In this document: positions 45,252 to 55,100 of the stretch, piece after piece
Layout of the letters: the number at the start of each line of letters is the position of its first letter
Numbering within the stretch: the first letter of the stretch is position 1
NCBI RefSeq assembly: GCF_039521325.1
Contig: NZ_BAAACD010000011.1
Length of the DNA: 64,000 nt
Direction: 5' to 3' (one strand)
Origin: Clostridium_X cadaveris
Lineage (GTDB): Bacteria > Bacillota > Clostridia > Clostridiales > Clostridiaceae
Notes under the pieces: model-generated
Database searches by the model: none
The model's input: only the letters and a program-made list of their open reading frames with translations
What the model was told of the DNA's origin: nothing
Translations under genes and position numbers: made by a program

Positions 45252-45480
45252 AATAAGATAGATTTCAGATGAAAGAGGTATGTTTGTGAGTGTTTAGTAT
45301 CTAAAATAGGTAATTTAATATTAATTCTGAAAGACAAGGTGGAGATACCTTTTGTTTCTTGTGGAATTAATTAATACTATTGAGGATACAAGTCCACGAA
45401 TTTACTTTAAGGTCAGGCTCATTATGACTGGCTGTATTAAACGTTGAATTTAAGCTGTGGAGTTGTCTGCAGCTTTTTTA
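45252..45480 (+). ncRNA. Candidate structured RNA or attenuating leader
   Basis: About 230 nt between a strong promoter and a terminator-like hairpin (AAGCTG 45452-45457 with CAGCTT 45470-45475, then TTTTTA). Inside, a long rod can form: TTAATATTAATTC pairs with GAATTAATTAATA, with GACAAGGT and ACCTTTTGTTT nearer the tip. No frame with a ribosome site is seen. It could be a trans-acting RNA (a 6S-like rod is one thought) or a riboswitch-like leader of the next gene. It does not show T-box, SAM, TPP, FMN or lysine riboswitch motifs that I know. Confidence 0.35.
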
Positions 45481-45546
45481 TTATGCAAAAAAAGAAATCT
45501 ATCAGGATTTCGTGGCTTGTAATGTAATGGAGAAAGGATTTTAAAG

Positions 45547-47433
45547 ATGAAAGAAATAACATTAGAAAAATTACATTACTATGAATTAAAAGAAATAGTC
45601 AAGAGTTATTGCGTAAGCGGTCTTGGAAAGGCTTTGCTTGATAAGCTTAAGCCAAGTGAAAATATTAAGGTGGTTGAAAAAAGACTTAATGAAACCTCTG
45701 AGGGAAGAAGACTTATGGATGCTTCTTATCATATGCCATTGGAAGGGATATTCAATGTTATGCCTATGATTGAAAAGGTAGATAAGGGATTGTCTCTTGA
45801 CCCCGATGAACTTAACATGATGTCTGATTTTCTAAGAGGATGTAGAAAAGTTAAAACATTTATAAAAGACAAAGAGGGATATGCTCCTACATTAAGTGCT
45901 TATGGTGAAAATATATCAGATTTGAGTTATATTGAAGATGAAATTAATATTTCAATTAAAGGAAATATGGTGGATTCTAATGCAAGCAAAGAATTAAAAA
46001 AGATAAGAAAGCACATTGATATATGTGAAGGGAAGATAAGAGAGCGACTTGACAAGTTCTTGAGAAACGGAGAAAACAAAGAATATATACAGGAATTTTT
46101 CATAAGTCAAAGGAATGGAAAGTTCACAATACCAATTAAAGCTGCTTATAAGAATCAAGTACTTGGAAACATTGTTGAGGCTTCATCTAAAGGAACCACT
46201 GTTTTTATGGAGCCTAATGTAATATCAAAATATACAACAGAACTTTCCATATTAAAGGCGGAAGAAAGTGTTGAAGAGTATAGGATTCTAGCAACTCTTA
46301 CTGAGCTGATTTATGAAAGGATTAGAGACATAAAGATGAATATAGAAGTCATATCAGAATATGATATGATTTGGGCTAAAGCTAAGTATAGCGATGCTAT
46401 AAATGGAATAAAACCTAAACTTAATGAAAGAGGTTATATAAAGATAGTACAAGGAAGATATCCTTTAATCAAAAATAGCGTGCCTTTAAATTTTGAAATA
46501 GGAAAAGATTATAGAAGTCTCATAATAACAGGGCCTAATGCTGGAGGAAAAACAGTAGTCTTAAAGTCTATAGGAATGATGATTCTTGCAGTGCAATCAG
46601 GATTTCATATAGAGGCAAAAGAAGGAACAGAAATTTCTGTATTTAGAAATATATTTGTAGACATAGGAGATGATCAAAGTATTGAAAATTCTTTAAGCAC
46701 ATTTTCTTCTCATGTAAAAAATCTGGCGTCTATAATAAAGGAAAGTACAAAATCAAGTTTATTGTTATTTGATGAGATAGGTAGTGGTACAGAACCTAAT
46801 GAGGGGGCTGCTTTAGCTATTGCTATTCTAGAAGAATTATATAAAAAGGGGTGTATAACTGTAGCTACTACTCATTATGGAGAGATAAAGAATTTTTCAA
46901 GGCAGCATCCAGATTTTGAAAATGCAGCTATGGAGTTTAAAAAGGATACTTTAGAACCTTTATACAAGCTTCATATTGGGAAGAGCGGAGACAGCAATGC
47001 TTTATACATCTCTAAGAAGATGGGAATTCCTGATTTAATAATAGAAAAAACAAAGCAATATATAGAAGATAAAAATTATAATTATGATTTAGTAAAGGAA
47101 AGTAAAATTGTAAAAGAAAGAATAGACGTAAGAAAGGAAAATGAGTATGAATATAAATATAAGGTAGGTGATAGAGTTATATTTTTGGAAAAAAATGAAG
47201 CAGCCATAGTATATAAGGAAAAGGATAAACTCAATAATATAACACTTTTATATGATGGAAAGTTCATTGAAGTTAATATTAGGAGAATTAAGCTTGATGT
47301 AAAAGCAGATGATCTTTATCCAGAAGGTTATGATATGAATCAGCTATTTGTAAGTTTTAAAGATAGAAAGCTTGAGCATGACATTGAAAGAGGATCTAAA
47401 AAAGCTATAAAAAAACTTCTTAAACAAAATTAA
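45547..47433 (+). CDS. MutS2-like ATPase lacking the Smr domain
   Basis: 628 residues. The core and lever domains (about 1-300) are followed by the MutS ATPase: Walker A GPNAGGKT (329-336), SLSTFSSHVKNL, Walker B LLLFDEIGSGTEP and the THYGEIK histidine motif. Full MutS2 has about 780-790 residues with a C-terminal Smr nuclease domain; here the chain ends after a basic tail (KKAIKKLLKQN), so the nuclease is absent. Such short paralogues occur in Firmicutes; the role is unknown (anti-recombination or ribosome collision binding would be by analogy). The weak site GGAGAAAGG precedes the ATG. Confidence 0.88.
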   Translation: MKEITLEKLHYYELKEIVKSYCVSGLGKALLDKLKPSENIKVVEKRLNETSEGRRLMDASYHMPLEGIFNVMPMIEKVDKGLSLDPDELNMMSDFLRGCRKVKTFIKDKEGYAPTLSAYGENISDLSYIEDEINISIKGNMVDSNASKELKKIRKHIDICEGKIRERLDKFLRNGENKEYIQEFFISQRNGKFTIPIKAAYKNQVLGNIVEASSKGTTVFMEPNVISKYTTELSILKAEESVEEYRILATLTELIYERIRDIKMNIEVISEYDMIWAKAKYSDAINGIKPKLNERGYIKIVQGRYPLIKNSVPLNFEIGKDYRSLIITGPNAGGKTVVLKSIGMMILAVQSGFHIEAKEGTEISVFRNIFVDIGDDQSIENSLSTFSSHVKNLASIIKESTKSSLLLFDEIGSGTEPNEGAALAIAILEELYKKGCITVATTHYGEIKNFSRQHPDFENAAMEFKKDTLEPLYKLHIGKSGDSNALYISKKMGIPDLIIEKTKQYIEDKNYNYDLVKESKIVKERIDVRKENEYEYKYKVGDRVIFLEKNEAAIVYKEKDKLNNITLLYDGKFIEVNIRRIKLDVKADDLYPEGYDMNQLFVSFKDRKLEHDIERGSKKAIKKLLKQN

Positions 47434-47454
47434 TATTTTAACTTTAAATCACTA

Positions 47455-47486
47455 AAGGGCATTAAGATAAATTTCTTAGTGCCCTT
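47455..47486 (+). terminator. Hairpin after the MutS2-like gene
   Basis: AAGGGCATTAAG (47455-47466) pairs with CTTAGTGCCCTT (47475-47486) with one G-T pair. The T-tail is poor, so strength is uncertain. Confidence 0.6.
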
Positions 47487-47607
47487 AATAAATTATTAAT
47501 GATTAACAGCGGAATTAAATGTTAAAATATATATAAATGTAATTTAGAAAATTTTGAAAACAATATAGAGAATTGCATTTATATATTTTATAAAAGGGGG
47601 AAACAAC

Positions 47608-48945
47608 ATGTTTAAATTTCCGAAAGACTTATATTGTGATGTAAGAATCGAAAGGATATTTAAGACAAATATATCTTATTTTAAGGGGGAATTAGAGCAG
47701 AATAATGAAGAAAATTATTGTGGTGCTTTTATAAGAGTTTTTGATGGAGACAGATGGTACTATTCTTCTATATCTGATGAAGGGAATATTCAAAATGAGA
47801 TAGAAAAGCTTGCATCAATGGCCAAGAAGAATTCGGATATATATGAAAATCCAATAGTAAAAAAGTTTAGTGTTAATAATGATGAAGTTATAAGATACGC
47901 ATCTGAATCAGTTGAAAACGTTCCTAATGATAGAAAAGATAATTATTTAAAGAAATACTTTGATGTCATAGAAGAATATAAAGAAGTATCTTCGTGGTCT
48001 GCTAAATATATAGATAGATATGTGGTGAGAGAATTTTATTCAAGCAAAGGTTCTTCTGTGAAGTATGATAACAATGTTTTCGGCATAGCTGTAAGACTTA
48101 CTTTAACTTATGGAGAAGAAGTATTTAATCACAGCTGGCAGAAGGCTTTAAAGACTTTTGAAAATTTAGATGAAAATAAAAAAGAATTAAAGAATGTCAT
48201 AGAAGAAGGAGTCAATTTTGTAAAAAATGCAAAGCCTATAGAACCTGGAAATTATGTAGCAGTTTTAGCACCTGTTGTAGCAGGTGTATTTGCCCATGAA
48301 AGTTTTGGTCATAAGAGTGAAGCTGATTTTATGATTGGTGATGAGAGCATGAAAGCAGAATGGCAGATTGGGAAACAAGTGGGAAGCAAAATACTTTCAA
48401 TTGTTGATTATGGAGACGTAGAAGGTTCAGGATATACTCCTTTTGATGATGAAGGTAATAAGTGCTCAAAGACTTATTTAATAAAAGAAGGAAAGCTTTC
48501 AGGAAGATTACACGATTCTTCAACTGCAGCTATTTTAGAAGATGAAGTTACTGGTAATGGACGAGCTGTTAATTTTCAATTTGAGCCTATACCAAGAATG
48601 ACAAATACCTATATTGAAAAAGGTGATAAGACGGTTGAAGAACTTATCAGTGAAATAAAGGATGGTATATATATAAAGGACATAAACCACGGTTCAGGGA
48701 TGTCTACATTTACATTAGCTCCTAGTATTTCTTATAAAATAAGAGATGGTAAAATAGCAGAACCATTAAAAATAGCTGTTGTTACTGGAACGGTATTTGA
48801 AACTTTGAATCTTATAGATGGGTTAAGCGATGAAATAGAGATTTTTGCTTTTTTAACTGGAGGATGTGGAAAAATGGAACAATGGCCTCTTCCAGTGGGA
48901 TTTGGCGGACCTTATGTAAGAGTTAAAAAGTTATTTGCTCAGTAG
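47608..48945 (+). CDS. tldD: TldD-family metalloprotease
   Basis: 445 residues. Contains HESFGH (His230, Glu231, His235), the HExxxH zinc motif of the catalytic TldD subunit, and the family ends GSGMSTFTLAPSISY and FLTGGCGKMEQWPLP. TldD and TldE form a protease that trims peptides, for example leader peptides of modified peptides or CcdA antitoxin in E. coli. The partner follows 12 bp later. AAGGGGG lies before the ATG. No modified-peptide genes are close by, so general peptide clearance is a fair guess. Confidence 0.92.
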   Translation: MFKFPKDLYCDVRIERIFKTNISYFKGELEQNNEENYCGAFIRVFDGDRWYYSSISDEGNIQNEIEKLASMAKKNSDIYENPIVKKFSVNNDEVIRYASESVENVPNDRKDNYLKKYFDVIEEYKEVSSWSAKYIDRYVVREFYSSKGSSVKYDNNVFGIAVRLTLTYGEEVFNHSWQKALKTFENLDENKKELKNVIEEGVNFVKNAKPIEPGNYVAVLAPVVAGVFAHESFGHKSEADFMIGDESMKAEWQIGKQVGSKILSIVDYGDVEGSGYTPFDDEGNKCSKTYLIKEGKLSGRLHDSSTAAILEDEVTGNGRAVNFQFEPIPRMTNTYIEKGDKTVEELISEIKDGIYIKDINHGSGMSTFTLAPSISYKIRDGKIAEPLKIAVVTGTVFETLNLIDGLSDEIEIFAFLTGGCGKMEQWPLPVGFGGPYVRVKKLFAQ

Positions 48946-48957
48946 GAGGGAAAGGTT

Positions 48958-50187
48958 ATGAATAAAGAATTATTAAGAATAAATAATAAAGAGACAGCAG
49001 TGCAGATTTCTAACAATTCTATAAAAGCTATTAGAAATAAAGATATAGTGAAAGTTGGAGCAAGAATATATGATAAAGGACTTATAGGTGTTTCTGGGCA
49101 GTATGGTGATGATAATGTAGAGGATATTTTAAAAAAGGCAGAAAACAATCTTAGATTAAATATAAAATATCCTTGCGATATTTCAAAAAATATTAATATA
49201 AATGTAAAAGACGAAACTGTGAAATTAGATGATGCAATTATTCATCAAACAGAAGAGTTTGTAGATGAACTTAGTAGTCTAGTTAAAGAACTTGGATTTG
49301 TAGCTAGTGGTACTATAAATATTTCAGAGGAAGAAGTTAAAATTACAAACGACGAAAATTTGAGTTGTAGCATGATGAGAAAGAGTTTAGATATTCTTAT
49401 AATATTAAAAGAAATAGGAAGTGCAAATATTTTTGATACTGGATATTCTTTATCTACAAAGAGATTTGATAAGGATCTAATGCTTAAAGAAATAGGAAAT
49501 ATGTGCAGAGCTCATAAAAACCCTGTAGAGGTTCCAGTAAATGAAGAGGGAAAAGTAAGATGCATTTTCACTGAAGACTCAGATATTTTAAAATTCTTTA
49601 TAAATGAACTTAGAGGCGAAAGGATAGGAACAAAATCTTCATTCTTTAATAATAAATTTGGAGAAAAACTATTTGGAGAAAATGTTACACTTTATCTAGA
49701 AAATAATTTAGAAGAAAGGGGACTTCCATTTGATTATGAGGGAACTTTAATAAAAGGAGAGGATGAACCTCTTATAAAGAATGGTGTTCTTGAAATAGGT
49801 TATGCTGATAAGAGAACTGCTGAAAAGTACGATCTAAAAAATACTGGAAGTGGTTTTGGAGATTTCAATGGAGTTCCAGAACTTATGGCTCCAAATATAA
49901 CGTTAAAAAGAGGAGAAAAAACTTTATCAGAATTACTAGATGGAAAACCATCAATATTAGTAGTAGAATGCGGCGGAGGAGACTTTACTAGTGATGGAGG
50001 ATATGGAACTCCAGTTCAAGTGGCATACGTTTTTGATGGAGAGAAGTTAATAGGAAGAATTCCAGAGATATCAATTAAGTCCAACATATATGACATGTAT
50101 GGAAAAGACTTTGTTGGAGTACCAAAGGATAATCTAAATTCTATATCTTTATCTAAGCTTGTGGTAATAGATATGAAAGTAAACTAA
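48958..50187 (+). CDS. tldE: TldE/PmbA-family protease subunit
   Basis: 409 residues, the non-catalytic partner of TldD; it lacks HExxxH, as expected. Family segments: RDKDIVKVGARIYDKG-like N-terminus, GSGFGDFNGVPELMAPNITL and VVECGGGDFTSDGGYGTPVQVAY. AGGAGG overlaps the end of tldD's downstream spacer, giving a tight two-gene operon that ends in a terminator. Confidence 0.9.
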   Translation: MNKELLRINNKETAVQISNNSIKAIRNKDIVKVGARIYDKGLIGVSGQYGDDNVEDILKKAENNLRLNIKYPCDISKNININVKDETVKLDDAIIHQTEEFVDELSSLVKELGFVASGTINISEEEVKITNDENLSCSMMRKSLDILIILKEIGSANIFDTGYSLSTKRFDKDLMLKEIGNMCRAHKNPVEVPVNEEGKVRCIFTEDSDILKFFINELRGERIGTKSSFFNNKFGEKLFGENVTLYLENNLEERGLPFDYEGTLIKGEDEPLIKNGVLEIGYADKRTAEKYDLKNTGSGFGDFNGVPELMAPNITLKRGEKTLSELLDGKPSILVVECGGGDFTSDGGYGTPVQVAYVFDGEKLIGRIPEISIKSNIYDMYGKDFVGVPKDNLNSISLSKLVVIDMKVN

Positions 50188-50204
50188 CTAAATCAATTTA
50201 TGTA

Positions 50205-50245
50205 AAAATCCGATTACTTATATTTAACTTAAGTAATCGGATTTT
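50205..50245 (+). terminator. Terminator of the tldD-tldE operon
   Basis: AAAATCCGATTACTTA (50205-50220) pairs with TAAGTAATCGGATTTT (50230-50245). Confidence 0.85.
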
Positions 50246-50350
50246 AATGTATCTTATTTTTACCTTAATAGGTTGAGACTTATAAAGAATATGGATATAA
50301 TTATTAATGGATAAAGAAAAAATTATAAGGATATAGAAGGGAATGAGCAC

Positions 50351-51028
50351 ATGATTCCATATGTAGCAGCAGGAATTTCTGTAGTTATAATATCAATATT
50401 CATATATATAAATCTTAAAATAACTCCAAAACAGAGAACTATTACAAAAGCTATTGCAAGTTTGAGTTTTTTAGTAGTGGGTATAATTTCATTTATTTAT
50501 GTAAACGATGATAAAATGTATGGATATATGATTCTTTTAGGACTTACACTAGGCGTTATGGGAGATATAGGATTAGGCTTGAAAAGGGTATATAAAAAGA
50601 CAGCGCATATCTGCTTTATATTAGGTACTATAGCCTTTTTATTTGGGCACGTAGCTTATATAAGCTTATTTGTAATGATGGCACCTGTAACTATAGGCGA
50701 TGTACTTATGGCAGCAGCTCTTGCATTGGGCTTTATGATAATAGGAAATAAGGCTCATATAAATTATAGATATATGAGACCTATAGCACATATGTATATG
50801 GCAACTATTGCCTTCATGGTAATCAAAGCTGTATCCTTATTACCTCTTTGTGGCATGACAACATCAAATATCATGGTAGCACTTGGAGCAGTACTTTTCG
50901 TTATTTCAGATATGATATTAGCATTTCTTTATTTTGGAGGCAAAAAGCAGACTTGCTTAAAAACTATAAATTTAATAACTTACTACAGTGGACAATTACT
51001 AATAGCTTTAAGCATATTATATAAATAG
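50351..51028 (+). CDS. YhhN/TMEM86-family membrane protein (lysoplasmalogenase-like)
   Basis: 225 residues with seven or eight membrane helices. YhhN features: GLTLGVMGDIGLGLKR near residue 70-85 with the conserved Asp, FLFGHVAYI and GAVLFVISDMILAF with the second conserved Asp. Animal relatives hydrolyse the vinyl-ether bond of lysoplasmalogens; anaerobic clostridia make plasmalogens, so a lipid-turnover role is sensible but untested. AGAAGGGAAT precedes the ATG. Confidence 0.8.
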   Translation: MIPYVAAGISVVIISIFIYINLKITPKQRTITKAIASLSFLVVGIISFIYVNDDKMYGYMILLGLTLGVMGDIGLGLKRVYKKTAHICFILGTIAFLFGHVAYISLFVMMAPVTIGDVLMAAALALGFMIIGNKAHINYRYMRPIAHMYMATIAFMVIKAVSLLPLCGMTTSNIMVALGAVLFVISDMILAFLYFGGKKQTCLKTINLITYYSGQLLIALSILYK

Positions 51029-51060
51029 AAAAACCTGCCTTTAATTTAGGCAGGTTTTTT
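51029..51060. terminator. Bidirectional terminator between the YhhN gene and trpP
   Basis: AAAACCTGCCT and AGGCAGGTTTT pair around TTAATTT; T-run on the plus strand, A-run opposite. Confidence 0.88.
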
Positions 51061-51061
51061 A

Positions 51062-51616
51062 TTATATAGTAAGTGATGAGCGCTTTAAAGAAATAGTAAT
51101 TATCTTAAACAAAGCTATTCCTGCAAAAAGGTTAATTAAAGTGGCTGGTAGTACTGTAGTTACAAATAGAAGGCCAAAAGATCCAGGAAGACCTACTATT
51201 ATGCTGGCGCAATATAAAAATATAAGTCCGCTTATTAAGGTTCCTATAGGAAGTATTATTGCAGATTCTATAAGACGTTGGGTCTTTAAATTCTTAGATT
51301 TCATCACTTTAAGACTTCTTAGTAAAAATAGTATTGCATAAACTATATTTGCTGTTATAACCTTGTCTAAGAAATTAGGAAGCTGTCCACCTGGAAATTT
51401 TGTTGTCATAGCAGTGAAGATTCCAGTTACAATTCCAGATATTAAACAGGTTTTATAATCTTTTTTATTTAAAATTATTATAATAAATAACATTGCTAAA
51501 GAAAAATCAGGTTGCATTGGAAGACCTAAGGCTGGGGTGAACTGATGAAGCATAGCTCCTATGCCAAGTAAAAGTGCATTTGTAGTTAAATTTTTTATAT
51601 TTTTGTTTGTATTCAT
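51062..51616 (-). CDS. trpP: Tryptophan transporter TrpP
   Basis: 184 residues with five or six membrane helices. LLLGIGAMLHQFTPALGLPM, QPDFSLAMLFIIIILNKKDY and ISGIVTGIFTAMTTKFPGGQ match TrpP (YhaG-like) tryptophan transporters. It is preceded by a T-box whose specifier reads TGG (Trp), which makes the assignment firm: uptake is raised when tRNA-Trp is uncharged. Own ribosome site AAAGGAG 9 nt before the ATG. The first tnaA in the window (39.7 kb) competes for the same amino acid. Confidence 0.93.
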   Translation of the reverse strand: MNTNKNIKNLTTNALLLGIGAMLHQFTPALGLPMQPDFSLAMLFIIIILNKKDYKTCLISGIVTGIFTAMTTKFPGGQLPNFLDKVITANIVYAILFLLRSLKVMKSKNLKTQRLIESAIILPIGTLISGLIFLYCASIIVGLPGSFGLLFVTTVLPATLINLFAGIALFKIITISLKRSSLTI

Positions 51617-51672
51617 TAAAATCTCTCCTTTAAAATAAAACTTTTTGTAATATTGCCAGGGACCTGTAACAT
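51616..51672 (-). CDS. Possible 18-codon leader peptide overlapping the trpP start
   Basis: ATG 51672 opens MLQVPGNITKSFILKERF; its TAA (51616-51618) shares a base with the ATG of trpP (TAATG), a coupling geometry. It lacks a clear ribosome site of its own. Conservation would be needed to show that it is translated. Confidence 0.25.
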   Translation of the reverse strand: MLQVPGNITKSFILKERF

Positions 51673-51679
51673 CTGAACT

Positions 51680-51703
51680 TCACAACATCTTGTTCACCTC
51701 CTT
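51680..51703 (-). promoter_or_regulatory. Near-perfect ribosome site with a two-codon frame (ATG TTG TGA)
   Basis: AAGGAGGTGA (51694-51703) is almost the full anti-Shine-Dalgarno complement, and stands five nt before ATG (51686-51688), followed by TTG and TGA (51680-51682). The frame is in register with trpP, 24 codons before its ATG, and contains one TGG. It lies after the T-box terminator, so it is on every full-length trpP mRNA. Confidence 0.55.
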
Positions 51704-51710
51704 AAAATAA

Positions 51711-52002
51711 AAAAATCCGTCCTATGATAAAACATAGGACGGATGAAACTTCCGCGTTGCCACCTAAATTGTGCTTAAATAAAAAAGCACCTCTCAATTT
51801 CAAGTACTAACATACTCTATCCCCTATAAGGCTGGGATTGCCATAACTGCTACTCTCTAAAAAATAGATTTCGTTTTATTCCTTCAAGGTCCATTCATTA
51901 AATTTCTTCTTGCTAGGATCTCACCACCCCTAAGCTCTCTTTGTTGAAGCTGAATTTAACTACTCTTCCTTGTTATAACGGATTAGCTATATTAAACTGT
52001 AT
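51711..52002 (-). promoter_or_regulatory. Tryptophan T-box riboswitch of trpP
   Basis: The T-box antiterminator core AGGTGGCAACGCGGA (51751-51765) is exact. The terminator follows: ATCCGTCCTATG pairs with CATAGGACGGAT, then TTTTT. A specifier candidate TGG, in GAATGGACC, sits at 51891-51893 in Stem I, fitting tRNA-Trp and the TrpP product. Uncharged tRNA-Trp should favour the antiterminator and open trpP. Confidence 0.93.
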
Positions 52003-52009
52003 GTTTTAT

Positions 52010-52038
52010 ATAATATCAGATAAATTAAAATTTTTCAA
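52010..52038 (-). promoter_or_regulatory. Promoter of the T-box/trpP transcript
   Basis: On the minus strand TTGAAA (52033-52038), 17-bp spacer, TATTAT (52010-52015), placing the start near 52003. Confidence 0.65.
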
Positions 52039-52153
52039 CATATTTTTAAATTTACTTTTAAGGGATAAAGGGTTTAAAATTTACGTCCAACTGGGTATAA
52101 TTTTAAATAGGGCAATAGTTGTGGATATTTTAAAAGTAAAGAATGGTGAAGAG

Positions 52154-55100
52154 ATGAATGATAAAATTATTACTACATTAAATAATATATTTGATAGATA
52201 TTGCGCTGCCTATATGAGAGCTAAGGGAGAAAAATGTTTAGAAAATAAGCAGGTTAGAAATATAAGGGCAGGAGTAAAAGGTCATAACTTGGCTATAGTT
52301 GGAAAGGTACAATCTGATAGTATCCCTAAAGAATACAATACTTTTATTGATATAAATCTTCATGAAAAATTGATAAATCATACGAAATGCAGTTGTAATG
52401 ATTACAGAGCAAATGCTGGATTCAATGACAAATATATATGCAAACATATAGCTGCTACATTTTCTAAGTATGTTAATGCAGTAGAAGCTAAAAATGGAAA
52501 GAATGCTGCAAAAAAGGAAGATGACGCAGGAGAATGGCTTCTTCAATACATCACTAGTGAAATGGATAAGGCAAGAGAAATAGTGAGTTTAGAGGTTTAT
52601 ATAAATCTTATTGAAGATCAAGAAGAGCCTTTTTATGATGTAACTTTCAAAATTGGAACAGAAAAGATGTATGTACTGAAAAGTATTGAAGATTTTATAA
52701 AGTATAGAAACTTACAGAAACCTTTAGAGTATGGGAAAGAGTTTACCTACGATCCTTCTATACATTACTTTTCAAAAGAAGATAGACATATAATTGATTT
52801 TATAGAAGAGTATTGGGAATTGACTAGAGTTGTAAATAACTTCCCAGTAGGAGAGGAAGGGGAAAGACTTCTTGGAGCATCTAAGATTCTTAAAGGAAAA
52901 TCTCTCATAGTAGTAGATTCTGCATTTAAAAGATTTTTAAGAGTTTTAGGTCATAAGAATTTTTATTTAAAACTTAATGATGAAGACTATAAAATAGTTA
53001 AAGTATCAGAAGAAGAAATACCTTTTAAAGTTGATTTGATTGAAGATGATGAGAAAAACATAATCCTTAAAAGTCATGATGATATACCAATATGTCTTAC
53101 TACGGCTGGAGATGTTATATTATATGAGGATATAATATATATACCTCCTAAGAGCCAAAGAGTTGGATTAAAGCCTCTTCTTTCAGCTTTTGTGGAAGAC
53201 AATAATATAACTTTTAAAAGGGAAAGGGCAAATGAAGTTATAAATAGGCTAGTTCCAGTAATAAAAGATGTATGTGAAAAAGTGTATATAGATAAGTCTA
53301 TAGAAGATAGAATAGAGAAAAAGGAAGCTACTTTAGAAATTTACTTTGACAGAGATCAGAAATACGTATGGAGTAAAGTAGTAGTGAATTATGGAGAGAC
53401 TGCTTTTGAACTTGCACAAGGATATAGCGGGAAAAAGCTTATACTTAGGGATTTAAAGAAAGAAAATGAAGTATTAAATATGCTTGAGAACTTTAAATTT
53501 CTAAAACATAGGGATAGGTTTTTATTTAGAGGACGCGAAGAGGAATTATATGATTTTTTAGATTCAGATATCCAAAGCTTTAACAAGCTTGGGGAAGTTT
53601 ATTATTCCGATAGGTTTAAAGAACAAAAAGTCTATAAGGCTCCAATAATCAAGGGAGAAATAAAGGAAAAATCAAACTACTTAGAGTTTTCTTTTGACAT
53701 GGAAGAAATAGATAACAATGAAATACTAAAGATATTAAAAGCTTTCCAAGACAATCGAAGATATTATAAACTTAAGAATAATAGTTTCCTAGACCTTCAA
53801 AGCAATGATATTCAAACTTTTTTAAAACTGCTAGATGATATAAATATTGAAGAAACTTTCAGCAAAGATGATGATGAAAACATTATAAAGGTATCAAAAA
53901 ATAGAGCAGTTTACTTAAAAGAGAGTTTAGATAACGAAAGTTTTAAGTATATACGAGGGAAAGACATATTAGATGATATATCAAATAAACTAATGACATT
54001 GTCAAATGTTGATTATGAAGTTCCTAAGGAAATAAATGCTACATTAAGAGAATATCAGGTAATTGGGTTTAAGTGGCTTAAGACTTTGAGTCATTATGGA
54101 TTTGGTGGAATACTTGCAGATGAGATGGGACTTGGAAAAACTGTTCAAACAATAACCTTTTTGTTATCAGAGAAAGGCAAAAAAACACTTATAGTTACAC
54201 CGACATCTCTTATATACAATTGGGAAAAAGAATTCAAAAAGTTCGCTCCTTCCATGAAGATTTTAATACTTCATGGATTAAAAGAAGAAAGAATAGAACT
54301 TATGAAATCCATGGATAATTATGATGTTATACTTACTACCTATGGAATACTTAGAAATGATTTTGAAGAATATAAAAAAATAAATTTTAACCATTGTATA
54401 ATCGATGAGGGACAAAATATAAAAAACCCTCTTTCTCAAAATAGTGAATCTGTTAAGGATATAAATGCCGAAGTTAAATTTGCTCTTACAGGTACACCTT
54501 TAGAAAATAATTTGTTAGAACTTTGGTCTATATTTGATTTTATAATGCCAGGATATCTTTATGGTAATGCTGTTTTCCAAAAGAAGTTTATGGGAAAATC
54601 TCGAGAAGGTGATATGGATGATTTAAGAAGTCTTATAAAGCCATTTATTCTTAGAAGATTAAAGAGAGATGTTATGAAGGAACTTCCAGATAAAATAGAA
54701 AAGAAATTTTATGTAGAGATGACACCAGAACAGAAGAAAGTTTATATGACATATGTTGGAGAAATAAGAAGGCTTATGAAGGAAAAGGATTTTGGAGAAA
54801 ATAAGATAACCATTTTTTCTTACTTAACTAAGCTTAGAGAATTATGTCTTGATCCTTCAGTGCTTGTAAATGGATATAATGGCGGTAGCGGAAAGATGGA
54901 TGTATCTCTTGATATCATAAGAGAGAACATAGGAGAGAACAGAAAGGTTCTTTTATTTTCACAATTCACATCTGTACTTAAGAATATAGGAAAGATGCTA
55001 ACTAAAAATGGAATTGAATATTATTATCTCGATGGATCTACAAAACCAGAGGAAAGAATAGAATTAGTAAATAAATTTAATAATGGAGAAGATAAAAAGG

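Noticed and set aside
44260..45546. T-box or known riboswitch before the MutS2-like gene
   Set aside because: No AGGTGGTACCGCG-type core or other class motif can be found there; kept only as an unassigned RNA candidate.
51941..52153. N-terminal extension of the SNF2 helicase, open for 71 codons before ATG 52154
   Set aside because: These bases are the 5' part of the T-box transcript on the other strand and its promoter; the translation is hydrophobic and unlike the family, and no ribosome site supports an earlier start.
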